Source: Flavobacterium silvisoli (GTDB lineage Bacteria; Bacteroidota; Bacteroidia; Flavobacteriales; Flavobacteriaceae). Taken from it: DNA of 64,000 nucleotides. Each line of letters starts with the position of its first letter. The first letter of the stretch is position 1. The notes beneath the pieces are model-generated. The model saw only the letters and a list, made by a program, of their open reading frames with translations, was not told the origin of the DNA and did not search any database. The stretch covers positions 1-64,000 of the forward strand of contig NZ_SJPE01000001.1 in NCBI RefSeq assembly GCF_004329815.1. Reading direction: 5' to 3'. The position numbers were made by a program, and so were the translations under genes. Shown here in pieces: positions 44,594 to 55,166 of the stretch.

Positions 44594-46003
44594 TTAATGT
44601 TTATCTGAATGATTATGACCTTCTAATTCTCTTTGTCTTTTGTAGTTTTCTCCCGAAGATTTCAAGATTGTTTTAACCTCTGCCTGAGCAATTACCGGGA
44701 ATGTTCTGGCGTATAAAAGGAATAATACAAAGAAGAAACCAATGGTACCGATGAAGATTCCGATATCAATGAAAGTAGGTTGGAACATCGTCCATGATGA
44801 CGGAAGATAATCTCTGTGCAATGAAGTCACGATGATTACGAAACGCTCAAACCACATACCGATATTTACCACAATTGATATAACGAAAGAGAACATAATA
44901 CTGGTTCTCAATTTTTTGAACCACATGAATTGAGGAGAGAACACATTGCAAGTCATCATTGACCAGTAAGCCCACCAGTAAGGACCAGTCGCTCTGTTCA
45001 AGAAAGCGTATTGCTCATATTCTACTCCTGAGTACCAAGCCACAAACAACTCGGTGATGTAAGCTACCCCTACAATTGAACCGGTAATCATGATAATGAT
45101 GTTCATCAATTCAATGTGTTGAATGGTAATGTATGCTTCCAGGTTGGACACTTTTCTCATGATGATTAAAAGTGTGTTTACCATGGCAAATCCAGAGAAT
45201 ACCGCTCCGGCAACGAAGTATGGAGGGAAAATCGTAGTATGCCATCCCGGAATTACGGAAGTAGCAAAGTCGAAGGATACAATAGTGTGTACAGAAAGTA
45301 CAAGAGGTGTTGCTAAACCGGCTAATACAAGAGATACCTCTTCGAAACGTTGCCAGTCTTTAGCTCTTCCACTCCATCCGAAAGACAGAATAGAATAAAT
45401 TCTTTTAGTAAAAGGAGTTACGGCACGGTCTCTTAGCATTGCGAAATCCGGCAATAAACCAGTCCACCAGAAAACAAGGGAAACTGAAAGATACGTCGAA
45501 ATTGCAAACACGTCCCAAAGCAATGGTGAGTTAAAGTTCACCCACAATGAACCAAACTGGTTTGGAATAGGTACTACCCAGTACGCCAACCAAGGACGAC
45601 CCATGTGAATGATTGGGAATAAACCTGCCTGAACTACCGAGAAAATAGTCATGGCTTCCGCAGAACGGTTGATGGCCATTCTCCATCGTTGACGGAATAA
45701 TAATAATACCGCTGAGATTAGTGTTCCGGCGTGCCCGATACCTACCCACCAAACGAAGTTAGTGATATCCCAAGCCCAACCAACAGTTTTGTTTAATCCC
45801 CAAGATCCGATACCGGTAGATATAGTATACACTATACATCCAATTCCCCAAAGGAAAGCTATTAATGCGATAGAAAATACAGTCCACCACTGTTTATTGG
45901 CTCTTCCTTCTACTGGAGCAGCTACATCTACAGTTACATCGTGATATGTTTTATCACCTATAACTAAGGGTTTTCTAATGGGTGCTTCGTAATGAGACGA
46001 CAT
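44594..46003 (-). CDS. actC: Alternative complex III membrane subunit ActC (NrfD/PsrC family)
   Basis: At 469 residues and about 10 helices, this is the main quinol-binding subunit. Typical features are VWWVGIGHAGTLISAVLLLF near residue 90, WRMAINRSAEAMT and GLFPIIHMGRPWLAYW. Homologues of NrfD oxidise quinols by passing electrons to Fe-S subunit ActB. It follows actB by 41 bases and precedes actD by eight. Confidence 0.93.
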   Translation of the reverse strand: MSSHYEAPIRKPLVIGDKTYHDVTVDVAAPVEGRANKQWWTVFSIALIAFLWGIGCIVYTISTGIGSWGLNKTVGWAWDITNFVWWVGIGHAGTLISAVLLLFRQRWRMAINRSAEAMTIFSVVQAGLFPIIHMGRPWLAYWVVPIPNQFGSLWVNFNSPLLWDVFAISTYLSVSLVFWWTGLLPDFAMLRDRAVTPFTKRIYSILSFGWSGRAKDWQRFEEVSLVLAGLATPLVLSVHTIVSFDFATSVIPGWHTTIFPPYFVAGAVFSGFAMVNTLLIIMRKVSNLEAYITIQHIELMNIIIMITGSIVGVAYITELFVAWYSGVEYEQYAFLNRATGPYWWAYWSMMTCNVFSPQFMWFKKLRTSIMFSFVISIVVNIGMWFERFVIIVTSLHRDYLPSSWTMFQPTFIDIGIFIGTIGFFFVLFLLYARTFPVIAQAEVKTILKSSGENYKRQRELEGHNHSDKH

Positions 46004-46044
46004 AATCCTTTATATTGTTTCTTAATTAATTACTTATTTAAATA

Positions 46045-49000
46045 CTAGGTATTTCTAACTTTAACGTGGTAGAATACATTTGGTTTAGTACCAACGTGCT
46101 CCAACAAATGATACATTCTCTTATCTTCGGCCAATTTGGCTACTTTGCTTTCTTTGTTGTTTACGTCACCGAAAACCATAGCGCCTGTTGTACAAGCAGA
46201 AGAACAAGCTGTTTGGAATTCATCCACATTAACTTCTCTTCCTTCACGTTTAGCCGTTAAGATGGTTAATTGTGTTTTTTGAATACACATAGAACATTTC
46301 TCCATAACTCCGCGAGAACGAACATTTACATCTGGATTAACCACCATACGACCTAAATCGTCATTCATGTGGAAATCAAACTCATCGTTATTGTTGTACA
46401 AGAACCAGTTGAAACGACGCACTTTATAAGGACAGTTGTTAGCACAGTAACGAGTACCTACACAACGGTTATAAGCCATTTGGTTTTGACCTTGACGACC
46501 GTGAGATGTTGCTGCCACAGGACAAACGGTTTCACATGGTGCGTGGTTACAGTGTTGACACATTACCGGTTGGAAAGCCACCTGAGGATTGTCAGCTGGG
46601 TTCTCCATTTGTCCGAATCCGCCTAATGAACCTTTGTCACCAAACAAACCATTGAAGCTTTCTTTTTTCTCGTTGTCTTCAGCAAAAGTGTCTTGAGAAG
46701 AATAGTATCTGTCGATACGCAACCAGTGCATATCGCGACTTCTTCTTACTTCTGATTTACCAACAACCGGAACGTTATTTTCAGCATGACAGGCAATCAC
46801 ACAAGCACCACATCCGGTACATGCATTCAAGTCGATTGACAAGTTGAAGTGGTGACCAACCGAACGATCGAACGATTCCCATAAATCAACTTTAGTTGCT
46901 TCAACTTCTTTATGGTCTAAAGATACCATTGGCACTTCATTCCACTCTTTGCTGTCTTTTGTATTGAATATTGTTAAAGTAGTTTCTTTAATAATATCAC
47001 CTCTACCCATTAAGGTTTTTTGTGATTGCACACAAGCAAACTCATATTCACCGTTGGCTTTAGCGATAGATGCTGATTGAACATTATTAAAGTTTGTATA
47101 GAAGGCGTAGGCGTTAACACCTACTTGCATTTCTTCTTTTAAGGCTGCTTTTTTACCATAACCTAAAGCCAAACCAAGTGTCCCAACTGCTTGTCCTGGT
47201 TGAACAATAACAGGCACATCCATTTTGGTTCCGTTTACAGTAAGAGTAGCTATACTTCCGTTAAGACCACCATTAGCAACTATTTTATTTTCTAATCCTA
47301 ATTTTTTAGCATCAGCAGGGGCAACGGTTACATAGTTATCCCAAGAGACTCTGGTAATCGGATCCGGAAACTCTTGCAACCAAGGGTTATTAGCTTGCTG
47401 ACCATCACCTAAACCAGTTTTGGTATACAACACTAATTCAAAACCGTTTGCTCCTTTAGATGAAGCCAAAGCATTAGCGGCAGCCGAATAATCAACTGAA
47501 CCGGCAGAAGCTCCCGAAGGAGTACCTACTACAACACCATCGTGAACCGCTTTATTCCAAGTTGTTCCGGCAGTATATGCAGCAGCATTAGCTTTGATAT
47601 AATCATAGAAAGAAACTCCGTTTCCATTCCAAGACAGTAAGGCCTCTTGGAACTGTTTTGAACTAAACAACGGACGGATGGTTGGTTGTACTACAGAATA
47701 AGTCCCTTTAGTCAACATTAAATCGTTCCATGACTCTAAATAATGAGGAGCCGGAACGGCTATATTAGTAATCGAAGCCGTTTCATCTTCTCTCAAAGAG
47801 AACGCCACCGATAATTTTACTTTCTTCAATCCGCTCACAAACTTAGCACTGTCTGCCAAAGTGTAAACCGGATTTACACCGCTCATGATTAACGTGTGAA
47901 CACTTCCTGCGTTCATATCAGCAATCAACTGAGCCACTTTTTCATTAGACCCTTTTCTGATTTGACGGGTACCGATAGTAGAAAATGCCTCACTACCTAG
48001 AGCCTGATTGATGGCCAAAACCAATAGCTGCGCATTTTTATCCTGGATACCGGAAACCAAAAGACCTTTTGAACCGGCTGCTTTCAATTGTTGTGCTGCC
48101 TTTACCACTACATCTTCGTTAGCTACTTTACCCGAAGCTACCGAAGCACCTGTAATGATACTGTATATTTTAATCAAAGCTTGTTTTTGATTGGCAACTG
48201 TCATTGGCACACGCTTATCAGCTGCTGCACCAGACAATGTCATATTCGCCTCAAACTGATAGTGTTTTGACATTTTTCCGGCTTGTGGAATTCTTCCCTG
48301 AGCATAACCCGAGTCGAAACCACCACCTTGCCAATCTCCTAAGAAATCAGCATCCAATGAAACTATAGTATTCGCTTTTGAAAAATCATAATCAACTAAA
48401 GCTCTTTCACCATAAACTGCTTCGAACGCATCTAAAGCCGCTGACTCAGAAACCGAATCATACACTATATGCTTAGCGGTTGGATTTTTCGCGATGAACT
48501 CAGCAATCAATTTTTCAGTTGAAGGACTGGCCAAAGTTCCGGTAAGCAAAACAACCTGACCTCCTTTAGCTTTTGCATCGGCTAAACTGGCTTTGATTTT
48601 CAAATCAGCTTCCTGCCAATTGGCGTCTTTCTGAGCAATCTTAGTTACTTTCAAACGCATGCTGTCATACAACGACAATACCGAAGCGTGAACTCTGGCA
48701 TTGGCCGCAAACTTAGCACCGGCTATAGTATTGTTTTCAATTTTAATCGGACGTCCTTCACGTGTTTTTACCAACAGGTTGGCAAAATCAAAACCGTCAA
48801 ACATAGTAGTTGCATAATAATCAGCAACGCCCGGAATGATTTGTTCCGGTTGTAAAACGTAAGGAATTGATTTATGTACCGGACCTTCACAGGCAGCTAA
48901 AGTAGCAGCAGCTGTACTGAATCCAACGTATTTCAAGAAATCACGACGAGTTGTTGAAGAAGAAGATAATGATTCTTTATCGGATAAGAAATCCTCAGTC

Positions 49001-49101
49001 GGAATAGGTTCCACGAATTCATTATTTCTAAGCGTCTCAACAATAGAGCTATTTTCGTTTAGCTCCTCAACACTTTTCCAGTATTTTTTGTTCGATGACA
49101 T
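46045..49101 (-). CDS. actB: Alternative complex III Fe-S subunit ActB
   Basis: The product has 1018 residues. The Tat-type signal is not at the very N-terminus but near residue 50 (TTRRDFLKYVGFS), followed by a Cys (LAACEG) that may carry lipid. A molybdopterin-oxidoreductase-like domain without an obvious Mo site fills about 90-730. The C-terminal ferredoxin-like part has four clusters: CTGCGACVIACHAENNVPVV, CQHCNHAPCETVCPVAATS, CVGTRYCANNCPYKVRRFNW and CSMCIQKTQ. It relays electrons to the ActA hemes. It starts 32 bases after actA. Confidence 0.94.
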   Translation of the reverse strand: MSSNKKYWKSVEELNENSSIVETLRNNEFVEPIPTEDFLSDKESLSSSSTTRRDFLKYVGFSTAAATLAACEGPVHKSIPYVLQPEQIIPGVADYYATTMFDGFDFANLLVKTREGRPIKIENNTIAGAKFAANARVHASVLSLYDSMRLKVTKIAQKDANWQEADLKIKASLADAKAKGGQVVLLTGTLASPSTEKLIAEFIAKNPTAKHIVYDSVSESAALDAFEAVYGERALVDYDFSKANTIVSLDADFLGDWQGGGFDSGYAQGRIPQAGKMSKHYQFEANMTLSGAAADKRVPMTVANQKQALIKIYSIITGASVASGKVANEDVVVKAAQQLKAAGSKGLLVSGIQDKNAQLLVLAINQALGSEAFSTIGTRQIRKGSNEKVAQLIADMNAGSVHTLIMSGVNPVYTLADSAKFVSGLKKVKLSVAFSLREDETASITNIAVPAPHYLESWNDLMLTKGTYSVVQPTIRPLFSSKQFQEALLSWNGNGVSFYDYIKANAAAYTAGTTWNKAVHDGVVVGTPSGASAGSVDYSAAANALASSKGANGFELVLYTKTGLGDGQQANNPWLQEFPDPITRVSWDNYVTVAPADAKKLGLENKIVANGGLNGSIATLTVNGTKMDVPVIVQPGQAVGTLGLALGYGKKAALKEEMQVGVNAYAFYTNFNNVQSASIAKANGEYEFACVQSQKTLMGRGDIIKETTLTIFNTKDSKEWNEVPMVSLDHKEVEATKVDLWESFDRSVGHHFNLSIDLNACTGCGACVIACHAENNVPVVGKSEVRRSRDMHWLRIDRYYSSQDTFAEDNEKKESFNGLFGDKGSLGGFGQMENPADNPQVAFQPVMCQHCNHAPCETVCPVAATSHGRQGQNQMAYNRCVGTRYCANNCPYKVRRFNWFLYNNNDEFDFHMNDDLGRMVVNPDVNVRSRGVMEKCSMCIQKTQLTILTAKREGREVNVDEFQTACSSACTTGAMVFGDVNNKESKVAKLAEDKRMYHLLEHVGTKPNVFYHVKVRNT

Positions 49102-49133
49102 CGTATATAAATATTAGCTTCTTAATAATTTTA

Positions 49134-50474
49134 TTAGTAGTGACACTTACCACATTCTAAACCTCCCATTTGCGCAGCAGTCAACTTGTCTACACCGTAT
49201 TTTTTAGAAAGTTCTTCGTGAATTTTAGTATAGTATGCATTGCCTTCCATTTTAACATCGGTCTCACGGTGACATTTAATACACCAACCCATAGTTAAAG
49301 GAGCAAATTGTTTTTGAATTTCGTAAGTCTGAACCGGACCGTGACATTTTTGACACTCTATACCGGCAACCGTTACGTGTTGCGAGTGGTTGAAATAAGC
49401 AAAGTCAGGCAAGTTGTGGATACGAACCCATTTTACCGGTTTAGTTTTTCCGGTATATTTAGTACCATCCCAGCCTACAGCATCATATAATTTTTTGATT
49501 TCTCCATCATAAAATGCTTTTGAATGCTCAGGAGTAGCAGTAGTATCTGATACCTCTGAAATGTTTTTGTGACAGTTCATACAAACATTCAACGAAGGAA
49601 TACCTGCATTTTTACTTACTCTTGCTGCAGAGTGACAGTATTTACAATCGATACCGTTACTTCCGGCGTGAATTCTGTGCGAATAATGAATTGGCTGAAT
49701 TGGCTCATAATCCTGATCCACCCCTACCTGCATCATCCATCCGTATACAAAGTAACCACTTGCCAACAACAAGAAAATTGAAGTTACCAATACCAAAAAT
49801 TGATTCTTGGCAAACGCTTTCCAAATTGGCAATCCAGGCTCCTTATCAGCCACTTCAATCCCATTAGCTTTAGCGACTTTAGTCAACACATTATTCACAA
49901 AGAACAACATGATAACCAACATCAACATCACTAATGATAAAGCTCCTAAAATCACATTATTAGAAATTCCATCCTCTTTTACCTGCCCACCTTTCCCATC
50001 AGGAGTAACACCTACTGCCGCCACCGGCTCAGGTTTTTTCTCATCGGTGTAAGCTATGATGTTATCAATATCTTGCTTAGACAATTGAGGAAACGCCGTC
50101 ATCACTGCTTTGTTGTTTTCATTAAACAACTTAACAGCTGTCGCATCACCAGCTTTGATCATAGCTGAACTGTTCGCAACCCAACTATAAAGCCATTCCT
50201 TGGTATGACGCGCAGACACACCTCTCAAGGCCGGACCGGTCATTTTTTTATCCAAAGCGTGACAAGCCGCACAGTTTGCATTAAACAAAGCTTTTCCCGC
50301 TACTGCATCGCCTCCACCAGTTGCAGCCGGGGCAGCAGGAGCTGATGCAGAATCAGCTGCCGGAGCAGCTGGAGTAGCATTTTGAGATAATGAAGTTAAG
50401 GAGAATGTTAGCGCTAGAGCTAAGCTGAAGAATATTTTCCTTGAAATCGAATTATGGTTACCCACCTTTTTCAT
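49134..50474 (-). CDS. actA: Alternative complex III multiheme cytochrome ActA with an extra N-terminal heme domain
   Basis: The product has 446 residues with a signal peptide and an Ala/Pro linker (PAAPAADSASAPAAPAA). A mono-heme cytochrome c domain (FNANCAACHALDKKMTG) comes first, then two hydrophobic helices (about 170-250). A five-heme part follows: CKYCH, CMNCH, CQKCH, CIKCH and CGKCH just before the C-terminus. Six CxxCH motifs in all; the well-studied Rhodothermus ActA is pentaheme, so the N-terminal domain is likely a fusion. It is the first gene of the operon, with a strong promoter at 50562-50592. Confidence 0.92.
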   Translation of the reverse strand: MKKVGNHNSISRKIFFSLALALTFSLTSLSQNATPAAPAADSASAPAAPAATGGGDAVAGKALFNANCAACHALDKKMTGPALRGVSARHTKEWLYSWVANSSAMIKAGDATAVKLFNENNKAVMTAFPQLSKQDIDNIIAYTDEKKPEPVAAVGVTPDGKGGQVKEDGISNNVILGALSLVMLMLVIMLFFVNNVLTKVAKANGIEVADKEPGLPIWKAFAKNQFLVLVTSIFLLLASGYFVYGWMMQVGVDQDYEPIQPIHYSHRIHAGSNGIDCKYCHSAARVSKNAGIPSLNVCMNCHKNISEVSDTTATPEHSKAFYDGEIKKLYDAVGWDGTKYTGKTKPVKWVRIHNLPDFAYFNHSQHVTVAGIECQKCHGPVQTYEIQKQFAPLTMGWCIKCHRETDVKMEGNAYYTKIHEELSKKYGVDKLTAAQMGGLECGKCHY

Positions 50475-50561
50475 ATAATAAAATGATTATCGACTAATGT
50501 TGGCACGGTTTTTCATGAGTTAAAAATCAATTAAAAACCCGCTCTTTGTTAAAAACTTGCA

Positions 50562-50592
50562 CAAAAATACGACTTATGAACTATTCTCAAAA
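50562..50592 (-). promoter_or_regulatory. Promoter of the act-cox respiratory operon
   Basis: On the minus strand TTTTG (50588-50592), 18 bases, then TATTTTTG (50562-50569), an ideal Bacteroidetes promoter. The transcript would begin near 50556, giving an actA leader of about 80 bases. Confidence 0.7.
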
Positions 50593-50645
50593 CCTTAAAT
50601 ATATCTTAAAGACCAATTTATATTAATTCTAAATAGCGTTTAGGC

Positions 50646-50675
50646 TTTTGTTTAATTTATTAAGTTTTACATTTG
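50646..50675 (+). promoter_or_regulatory. Promoter of the SPOR protein gene
   Basis: TTTTG (50646-50650), 17 bases, then TACATTTG (50668-50675). It starts transcription near 50681, so the ATG at 50694 must be used rather than one at 50673, which lies inside the promoter. Confidence 0.7.
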
Positions 50676-50693
50676 TATAAAAATCAAACTCTT

Positions 50694-51083
50694 ATGAACC
50701 ATTTATCCCAAATCAGGCTCTTTACAACCCTATTTTTACTCCTTTTTTTATCGCAAAAATTGGTTGCACAAGACGGAAAAATTAACATTTCTCAAGACCC
50801 TAAGTTTGAACAGTTGCTCAACGAAAAAAGAAAAATCAACAGTTCAATTACCATTAATGACCGGTATAAAATTCAGATTTTCAATGGAGATAGTGAAAAT
50901 TCCAAAAAAACACTGATGGATTTTAAAAAAGCCAACAAAGACATGGATGCCACCATCGTTTTCAGCACTCCGATGTATAAGGTTTGGGTAGGGAATTTTA
51001 AAACGAGAATCGAAGCCGAGAAGAACTTAAGCGACTTGAAAAAGAAATATCCCAATGCCTTTTTAATTAAACCCAATAAATAA
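50694..51083 (+). CDS. SPOR domain protein
   Basis: The product has 129 residues from the ATG at 50694. Signal peptide MNHLSQIRLFTTLFLLLFLS is followed by one SPOR domain (about 55-128: YKIQIFNGD, VWVGNFKTRIEAEKNLSDLK, YPNAFLIK). SPOR domains bind denuded glycan strands in septal peptidoglycan. As the protein is periplasmic and otherwise featureless, it is probably a cell-division or wall-associated factor. A terminator follows at once. Confidence 0.85.
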   Translation: MNHLSQIRLFTTLFLLLFLSQKLVAQDGKINISQDPKFEQLLNEKRKINSSITINDRYKIQIFNGDSENSKKTLMDFKKANKDMDATIVFSTPMYKVWVGNFKTRIEAEKNLSDLKKKYPNAFLIKPNK

Positions 51084-51113
51084 AAAAAGTCCCGAATGAT
51101 TCGGGACTTTTTT
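51083..51113. terminator. Bidirectional terminator between SPOR gene and infB
   Basis: A perfect 14-base stem, AAAAAAGTCCCGAA (51083-51096) with its inverse (51100-51113) around TGA, with T-runs on both strands. It ends both the SPOR transcript and the rimP-nusA-infB operon. Confidence 0.92.
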
Positions 51114-51120
51114 GTTGGTA

Positions 51121-53880
51121 TTATTTTAATTTTTTCTTCACTTCTACTTCTTGGAAAGCTTCTATGATATCTAATTGTTCAATGTCATTGTAGTTCTTAA
51201 TCTGCATACCACAATCGTAACCTTTGGAAACTTCTTTAACATCATCTTTGAATCGTTTCAGCGTAGCCAATTCACCCGTGTAAATCACCACTCCTTCACG
51301 AATTAAGCGGATTTTAGAGTTTCTGAAAATTTTACCGTCAGTAACCATACATCCGGCAATCGTCCCCACTTTAGACACTTTGAAAATTTCGCGAATCTCT
51401 GCAGTTCCGGTAATTTCCTCTTTCATTTCCGGAGACAACATACCTTCCATCGCATCTTTCAAATCATTGATAGCATCGTAAATAATCGAGTAACTTCTGA
51501 TATCAATTTCTTCTTTCATGGCCAATTGACGGGCATTACCGGCAGGACGAACATTAAATCCAATGATGATGGCATCAGAAGCTGATGCTAGCATAACATC
51601 CGTTTCGGTAATTGCACCTACTCCTTTGTGAATAATATTGATTTGAATTTCTTCAGTTGACAATTTAGAAAACTCACTTGATAATGCTTCAACCGAACCA
51701 TCTACGTCACCTTTAAGGATAATGTTCAATTCTTTAAACTGACCTAAAGCAATACGGCGTCCAATCTCGGCCAAAGTAATGTGGCGTTGTGTTCTCACCG
51801 ATTGTTCACGCAACAACTGTGTACGTTTAGCAGCAATTTGTTTCGCCTCTCTTTCGTCTTCAAATACATTGAATTTATCACCAGCTGTTGGCGCACCATC
51901 TAAACCTAATATTGAAATTGGAGTTGATGGTCCAGCCTCTTTCACATTATGTCCTCTTTCATCGTGCATTGCTTTTACCTTACCGTGGTTTTTACCCGCT
52001 AATACGTAATCTCCAACGCGCAACGTTCCTGATTGGACCAAAATTGTTGACACATATCCTCTACCTTTGTCTAATTGTGCTTCTACAACCGTTCCGACAG
52101 CAGGTTTATTTGGATTGGCTTTTAAGTCTAATATTTCAGCTTCAAGCAATACTTTTTCTAATAATTCTTTAACTCCGGTTCCTTTTTTGGCAGAGATATC
52201 GTGTGATTGGTATTTACCACCCCAGTCTTCTACCAATAAATTCATACCGGCTAATTTTTCCTTGATTTTTTCCGGATTAGCACCTTGCTTGTCAATTTTA
52301 TTGATAGCAAAAATCATAGGAACACCAGCAGCTTGAGCGTGACTGATGGCCTCTTTGGTTTGAGGCATGATATCATCGTCGGCCGCAACCACAATAATGG
52401 CAATATCGGTAACCTGAGCCCCACGAGCACGCATAGCGGTAAACGCTTCGTGACCTGGTGTATCAAGGAAGGTTATTTTTTGACCATTGTCCAAGGTTAC
52501 TGCGTAAGCTCCAATGTGCTGTGTAATTCCTCCCGATTCACCGGCTATTACGTTTTCCTTACGAATGTAATCTAACAAGGATGTCTTACCGTGATCAACG
52601 TGACCCATTACAGTTACAATTGGCGCTCGGGTTACCATATCTTCCGGACGGTCTTCAACCACCTCCAGATTCTCTTCTATATCGGTAGTAATAAATTCTA
52701 CTTCATAACCAAATTCATCAGCAACAATAGAAAGGGTTTCTGCATCTAACCTTTGATTCATGGTAACCATGATACCAAGAGACATACAAGTTCCGATTAC
52801 TTTGGTAATAGGCACATCCATCATGGTAGCAATTTCACCTACGGTAACAAATTCGGTTACTTTCAATACTTTGCTTCCTTCTTCCAAAGCCTGCATTTCT
52901 TCTTCCGTTCTTTGACGGTGCGAATCACGCTTATCTCTTCTGTATTTGGCTGCTTTAGATTTGTTTCCTTTTCCTTGAAGTCTTTCTAAAGTTTCTTTGA
53001 TTTGATTTTTAACCTCTTCTTCTGTAGGCTCAACTTTTTGAACTATAGCAGGACGTGCTCCTTTTTGGAACCCTCCCTTGTTTCCTCCAGATTTGGTAGG
53101 TCCGAAAGCATTAGCCCCTCCACCACCACCGCTGATGGCCGGTTTTCCGCCTTCACCTGGTTTACCCGGAATTCTTTTTCGTTTGTTTTTGTTCGCGTTA
53201 TTGGCTCCTTGTCCGGCATTTGCTCCGGCATTTGCTCCGGCACCCGGAGTAGCCGATTTATTGGCGTCTTTCTTAAACTCTTCTTTTTTCTTTTTAGGCT
53301 TGTTGAACTGAGACAAATCTATAACTTGACCGGTCAAAGTAGCACCTGATAATTTTTGGTATTGTGTTGTGATGGTTTCATCCTGAGAGGTTTCAACAGC
53401 CGGAGTTTCTTTAACTGTCGGAGTTTTTTCTTTAGGAACGCTTGCTACCGCAGGAGCTTCTTCTTGTTTCTCAACAACTTTAGGTGTTTCTGCCGGAGGT
53501 ATAGCTGCAGGAGTGGTTTTCGGTTCTAAGTCGATTTTACCAACCTGTTTAGGACCAACAACCACAGCTTTGGCTTTGACCACCTCTAATCGCTGACGCT
53601 CTTCCTCTGCTTTACGCTTGTCTTCAATTTCTTTTTCTCTTTCTAATCGAAGCGCTTCTTTTTCTTTTCTGATTTCTTCACTTACGCCTTTAGAAGCTTC
53701 TTTGTTGCCTTTGTCACCGGCAAATTGACCACAAAGAATAGTATACACATCATCGGAAATTTTTGTGTTAGGACTTGCCTCAATAGCAATCCCTCTATCT
53801 TTAAGATAATCCACAGCTCTTTCCAAAGAAATATTTAATTCCCTTAAAACTTTATTAATTCTAATATTTCCTTCAGACAT
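51121..53880 (-). CDS. infB: Translation initiation factor IF-2
   Basis: At 919 residues it is a GTPase that places initiator tRNA on the ribosome. An N-terminal IF2N-type region ([19 protein letters not shown]) is followed by a long low-complexity Lys/Glu/Pro/Gly linker (about 70-330). The G domain has [14 protein letters not shown] (G1), DTPGHEAF (G3) and NKIDKQGA (G4). C-terminal domains follow to VKKKLK. It is the last gene of rimP-nusA-infB; a 36-base gap separates it from nusA. Confidence 0.95.
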   Translation of the reverse strand: MSEGNIRINKVLRELNISLERAVDYLKDRGIAIEASPNTKISDDVYTILCGQFAGDKGNKEASKGVSEEIRKEKEALRLEREKEIEDKRKAEEERQRLEVVKAKAVVVGPKQVGKIDLEPKTTPAAIPPAETPKVVEKQEEAPAVASVPKEKTPTVKETPAVETSQDETITTQYQKLSGATLTGQVIDLSQFNKPKKKKEEFKKDANKSATPGAGANAGANAGQGANNANKNKRKRIPGKPGEGGKPAISGGGGGANAFGPTKSGGNKGGFQKGARPAIVQKVEPTEEEVKNQIKETLERLQGKGNKSKAAKYRRDKRDSHRQRTEEEMQALEEGSKVLKVTEFVTVGEIATMMDVPITKVIGTCMSLGIMVTMNQRLDAETLSIVADEFGYEVEFITTDIEENLEVVEDRPEDMVTRAPIVTVMGHVDHGKTSLLDYIRKENVIAGESGGITQHIGAYAVTLDNGQKITFLDTPGHEAFTAMRARGAQVTDIAIIVVAADDDIMPQTKEAISHAQAAGVPMIFAINKIDKQGANPEKIKEKLAGMNLLVEDWGGKYQSHDISAKKGTGVKELLEKVLLEAEILDLKANPNKPAVGTVVEAQLDKGRGYVSTILVQSGTLRVGDYVLAGKNHGKVKAMHDERGHNVKEAGPSTPISILGLDGAPTAGDKFNVFEDEREAKQIAAKRTQLLREQSVRTQRHITLAEIGRRIALGQFKELNIILKGDVDGSVEALSSEFSKLSTEEIQINIIHKGVGAITETDVMLASASDAIIIGFNVRPAGNARQLAMKEEIDIRSYSIIYDAINDLKDAMEGMLSPEMKEEITGTAEIREIFKVSKVGTIAGCMVTDGKIFRNSKIRLIREGVVIYTGELATLKRFKDDVKEVSKGYDCGMQIKNYNDIEQLDIIEAFQEVEVKKKLK

Positions 53881-53916
53881 AAAATCTTTTTAATGTTATC
53901 TAATTTTGGCGAAAGC

Positions 53917-55158
53917 TTAGTCTTCAAACTCTTCTTTCAATATTTTTATTACTTCTAAAATTGTTTCCTCTTCCAAGTCTGTTCTTCTCACTAAATCGGC
54001 CACATCTTGATTCAGGACGCTTCTGGCGGTATCTAAACCGATTTTGGCAAATTCATCAATTACCCATCCGTCGATTTCATCTGAGAACTCTGTTAATTCA
54101 ACATCATCTTCCTCAACAGCACTTCCTTCTCTGATTACGTCCAATTCATACCCTGTCAACAAACCGGCCAATTTAATATTGTGTCCGCCTCGACCGATGG
54201 CCTTGGAAACTTCTTCTAATTTCAGGAACACTTCGGCTCTTTTTTTCTCCTCGTCAATTTTTACCGAAGATACTTTGGCAGGGCTTAAGGCTCTGGTGAT
54301 GTACAGTTGGATGTTATTGGTATAATTGATTACATCAATATTTTCATTCCCTAACTCGCGAACGATTCCGTGAATACGGGAACCTTTCATACCAACACAA
54401 GCTCCAACCGGATCAATTCTGTCATCATACGAATCTACGGCTACTTTTGCTTTTTCACCCGGAATACGTACTACTTTTTTAATCATAATCAAACCGTCAA
54501 ACACTTCCGGAATCTCTTGTTCGAACAATTTTTCCAGGAATTTATCTGCCGTTCTCGACATGATGATTTGCGGCTTATTTCCTTTCAATTCTACGCTCTC
54601 GATGATTCCGCGAACATTGTCTCCTTTACGAAAAAAGTCAGACGGAATTTGTTTTTCTTTCGGCAACACGATTTCGTTTCCTTCATCATCCACCAAAATT
54701 ACAACTCTTGGGCGAACATGATGTACCTCGGCTGTATAAATTTCACCGATTAAATCTTTAAATTGTTTGTAAAGATTGGTGTTATCATGTTCGTGAATTT
54801 TAGAAATCAGATTTTGACGCAAGGCCAAAATAGCTCTTCTACCTAAATCTATAAGTTTTACTTCTTCTGAAACTTCTTCACCGATTTCGAAATCGGGCTC
54901 AATTTTTCGGGCTTCAGTAAGGGTAATCTCTTCGTTTTCTAAATCTAAATCATCATCGGCAACAACGATTCTTCTTCTCCAAATCTCCATATCACCTTTA
55001 TCAGGATTGATAATGATGTCAAAATTATCATCAGAACCGTATTTCTTTTTTAATGCGTTTCTAAAAACATCCTCCAAAATCGCCATAAGCGTTACTCGAT
55101 CAATAAGTTTATCGTCTTTAAACTCTGAAAATGATTCGATTAATGCAATATTTTCCAT
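53917..55158 (-). CDS. nusA: Transcription termination/antitermination protein NusA
   Basis: The 413-residue RNA polymerase-binding factor has an N-terminal domain, an S1 RNA-binding domain (about 130-200) and two KH domains, including the family core DPVGACVGMKGSRIHGIVRE and VFLKLEEVSKAIGRGGHNIK. The C-terminus is acidic (EVIKILKEEFED). NusA modulates pausing, termination and antitermination. It starts eight bases after rimP, and the operon leader carries a terminator-like hairpin that it could itself sense. Confidence 0.95.
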   Translation of the reverse strand: MENIALIESFSEFKDDKLIDRVTLMAILEDVFRNALKKKYGSDDNFDIIINPDKGDMEIWRRRIVVADDDLDLENEEITLTEARKIEPDFEIGEEVSEEVKLIDLGRRAILALRQNLISKIHEHDNTNLYKQFKDLIGEIYTAEVHHVRPRVVILVDDEGNEIVLPKEKQIPSDFFRKGDNVRGIIESVELKGNKPQIIMSRTADKFLEKLFEQEIPEVFDGLIMIKKVVRIPGEKAKVAVDSYDDRIDPVGACVGMKGSRIHGIVRELGNENIDVINYTNNIQLYITRALSPAKVSSVKIDEEKKRAEVFLKLEEVSKAIGRGGHNIKLAGLLTGYELDVIREGSAVEEDDVELTEFSDEIDGWVIDEFAKIGLDTARSVLNQDVADLVRRTDLEEETILEVIKILKEEFED

Positions 55159-55166
55159 GCCAAATT

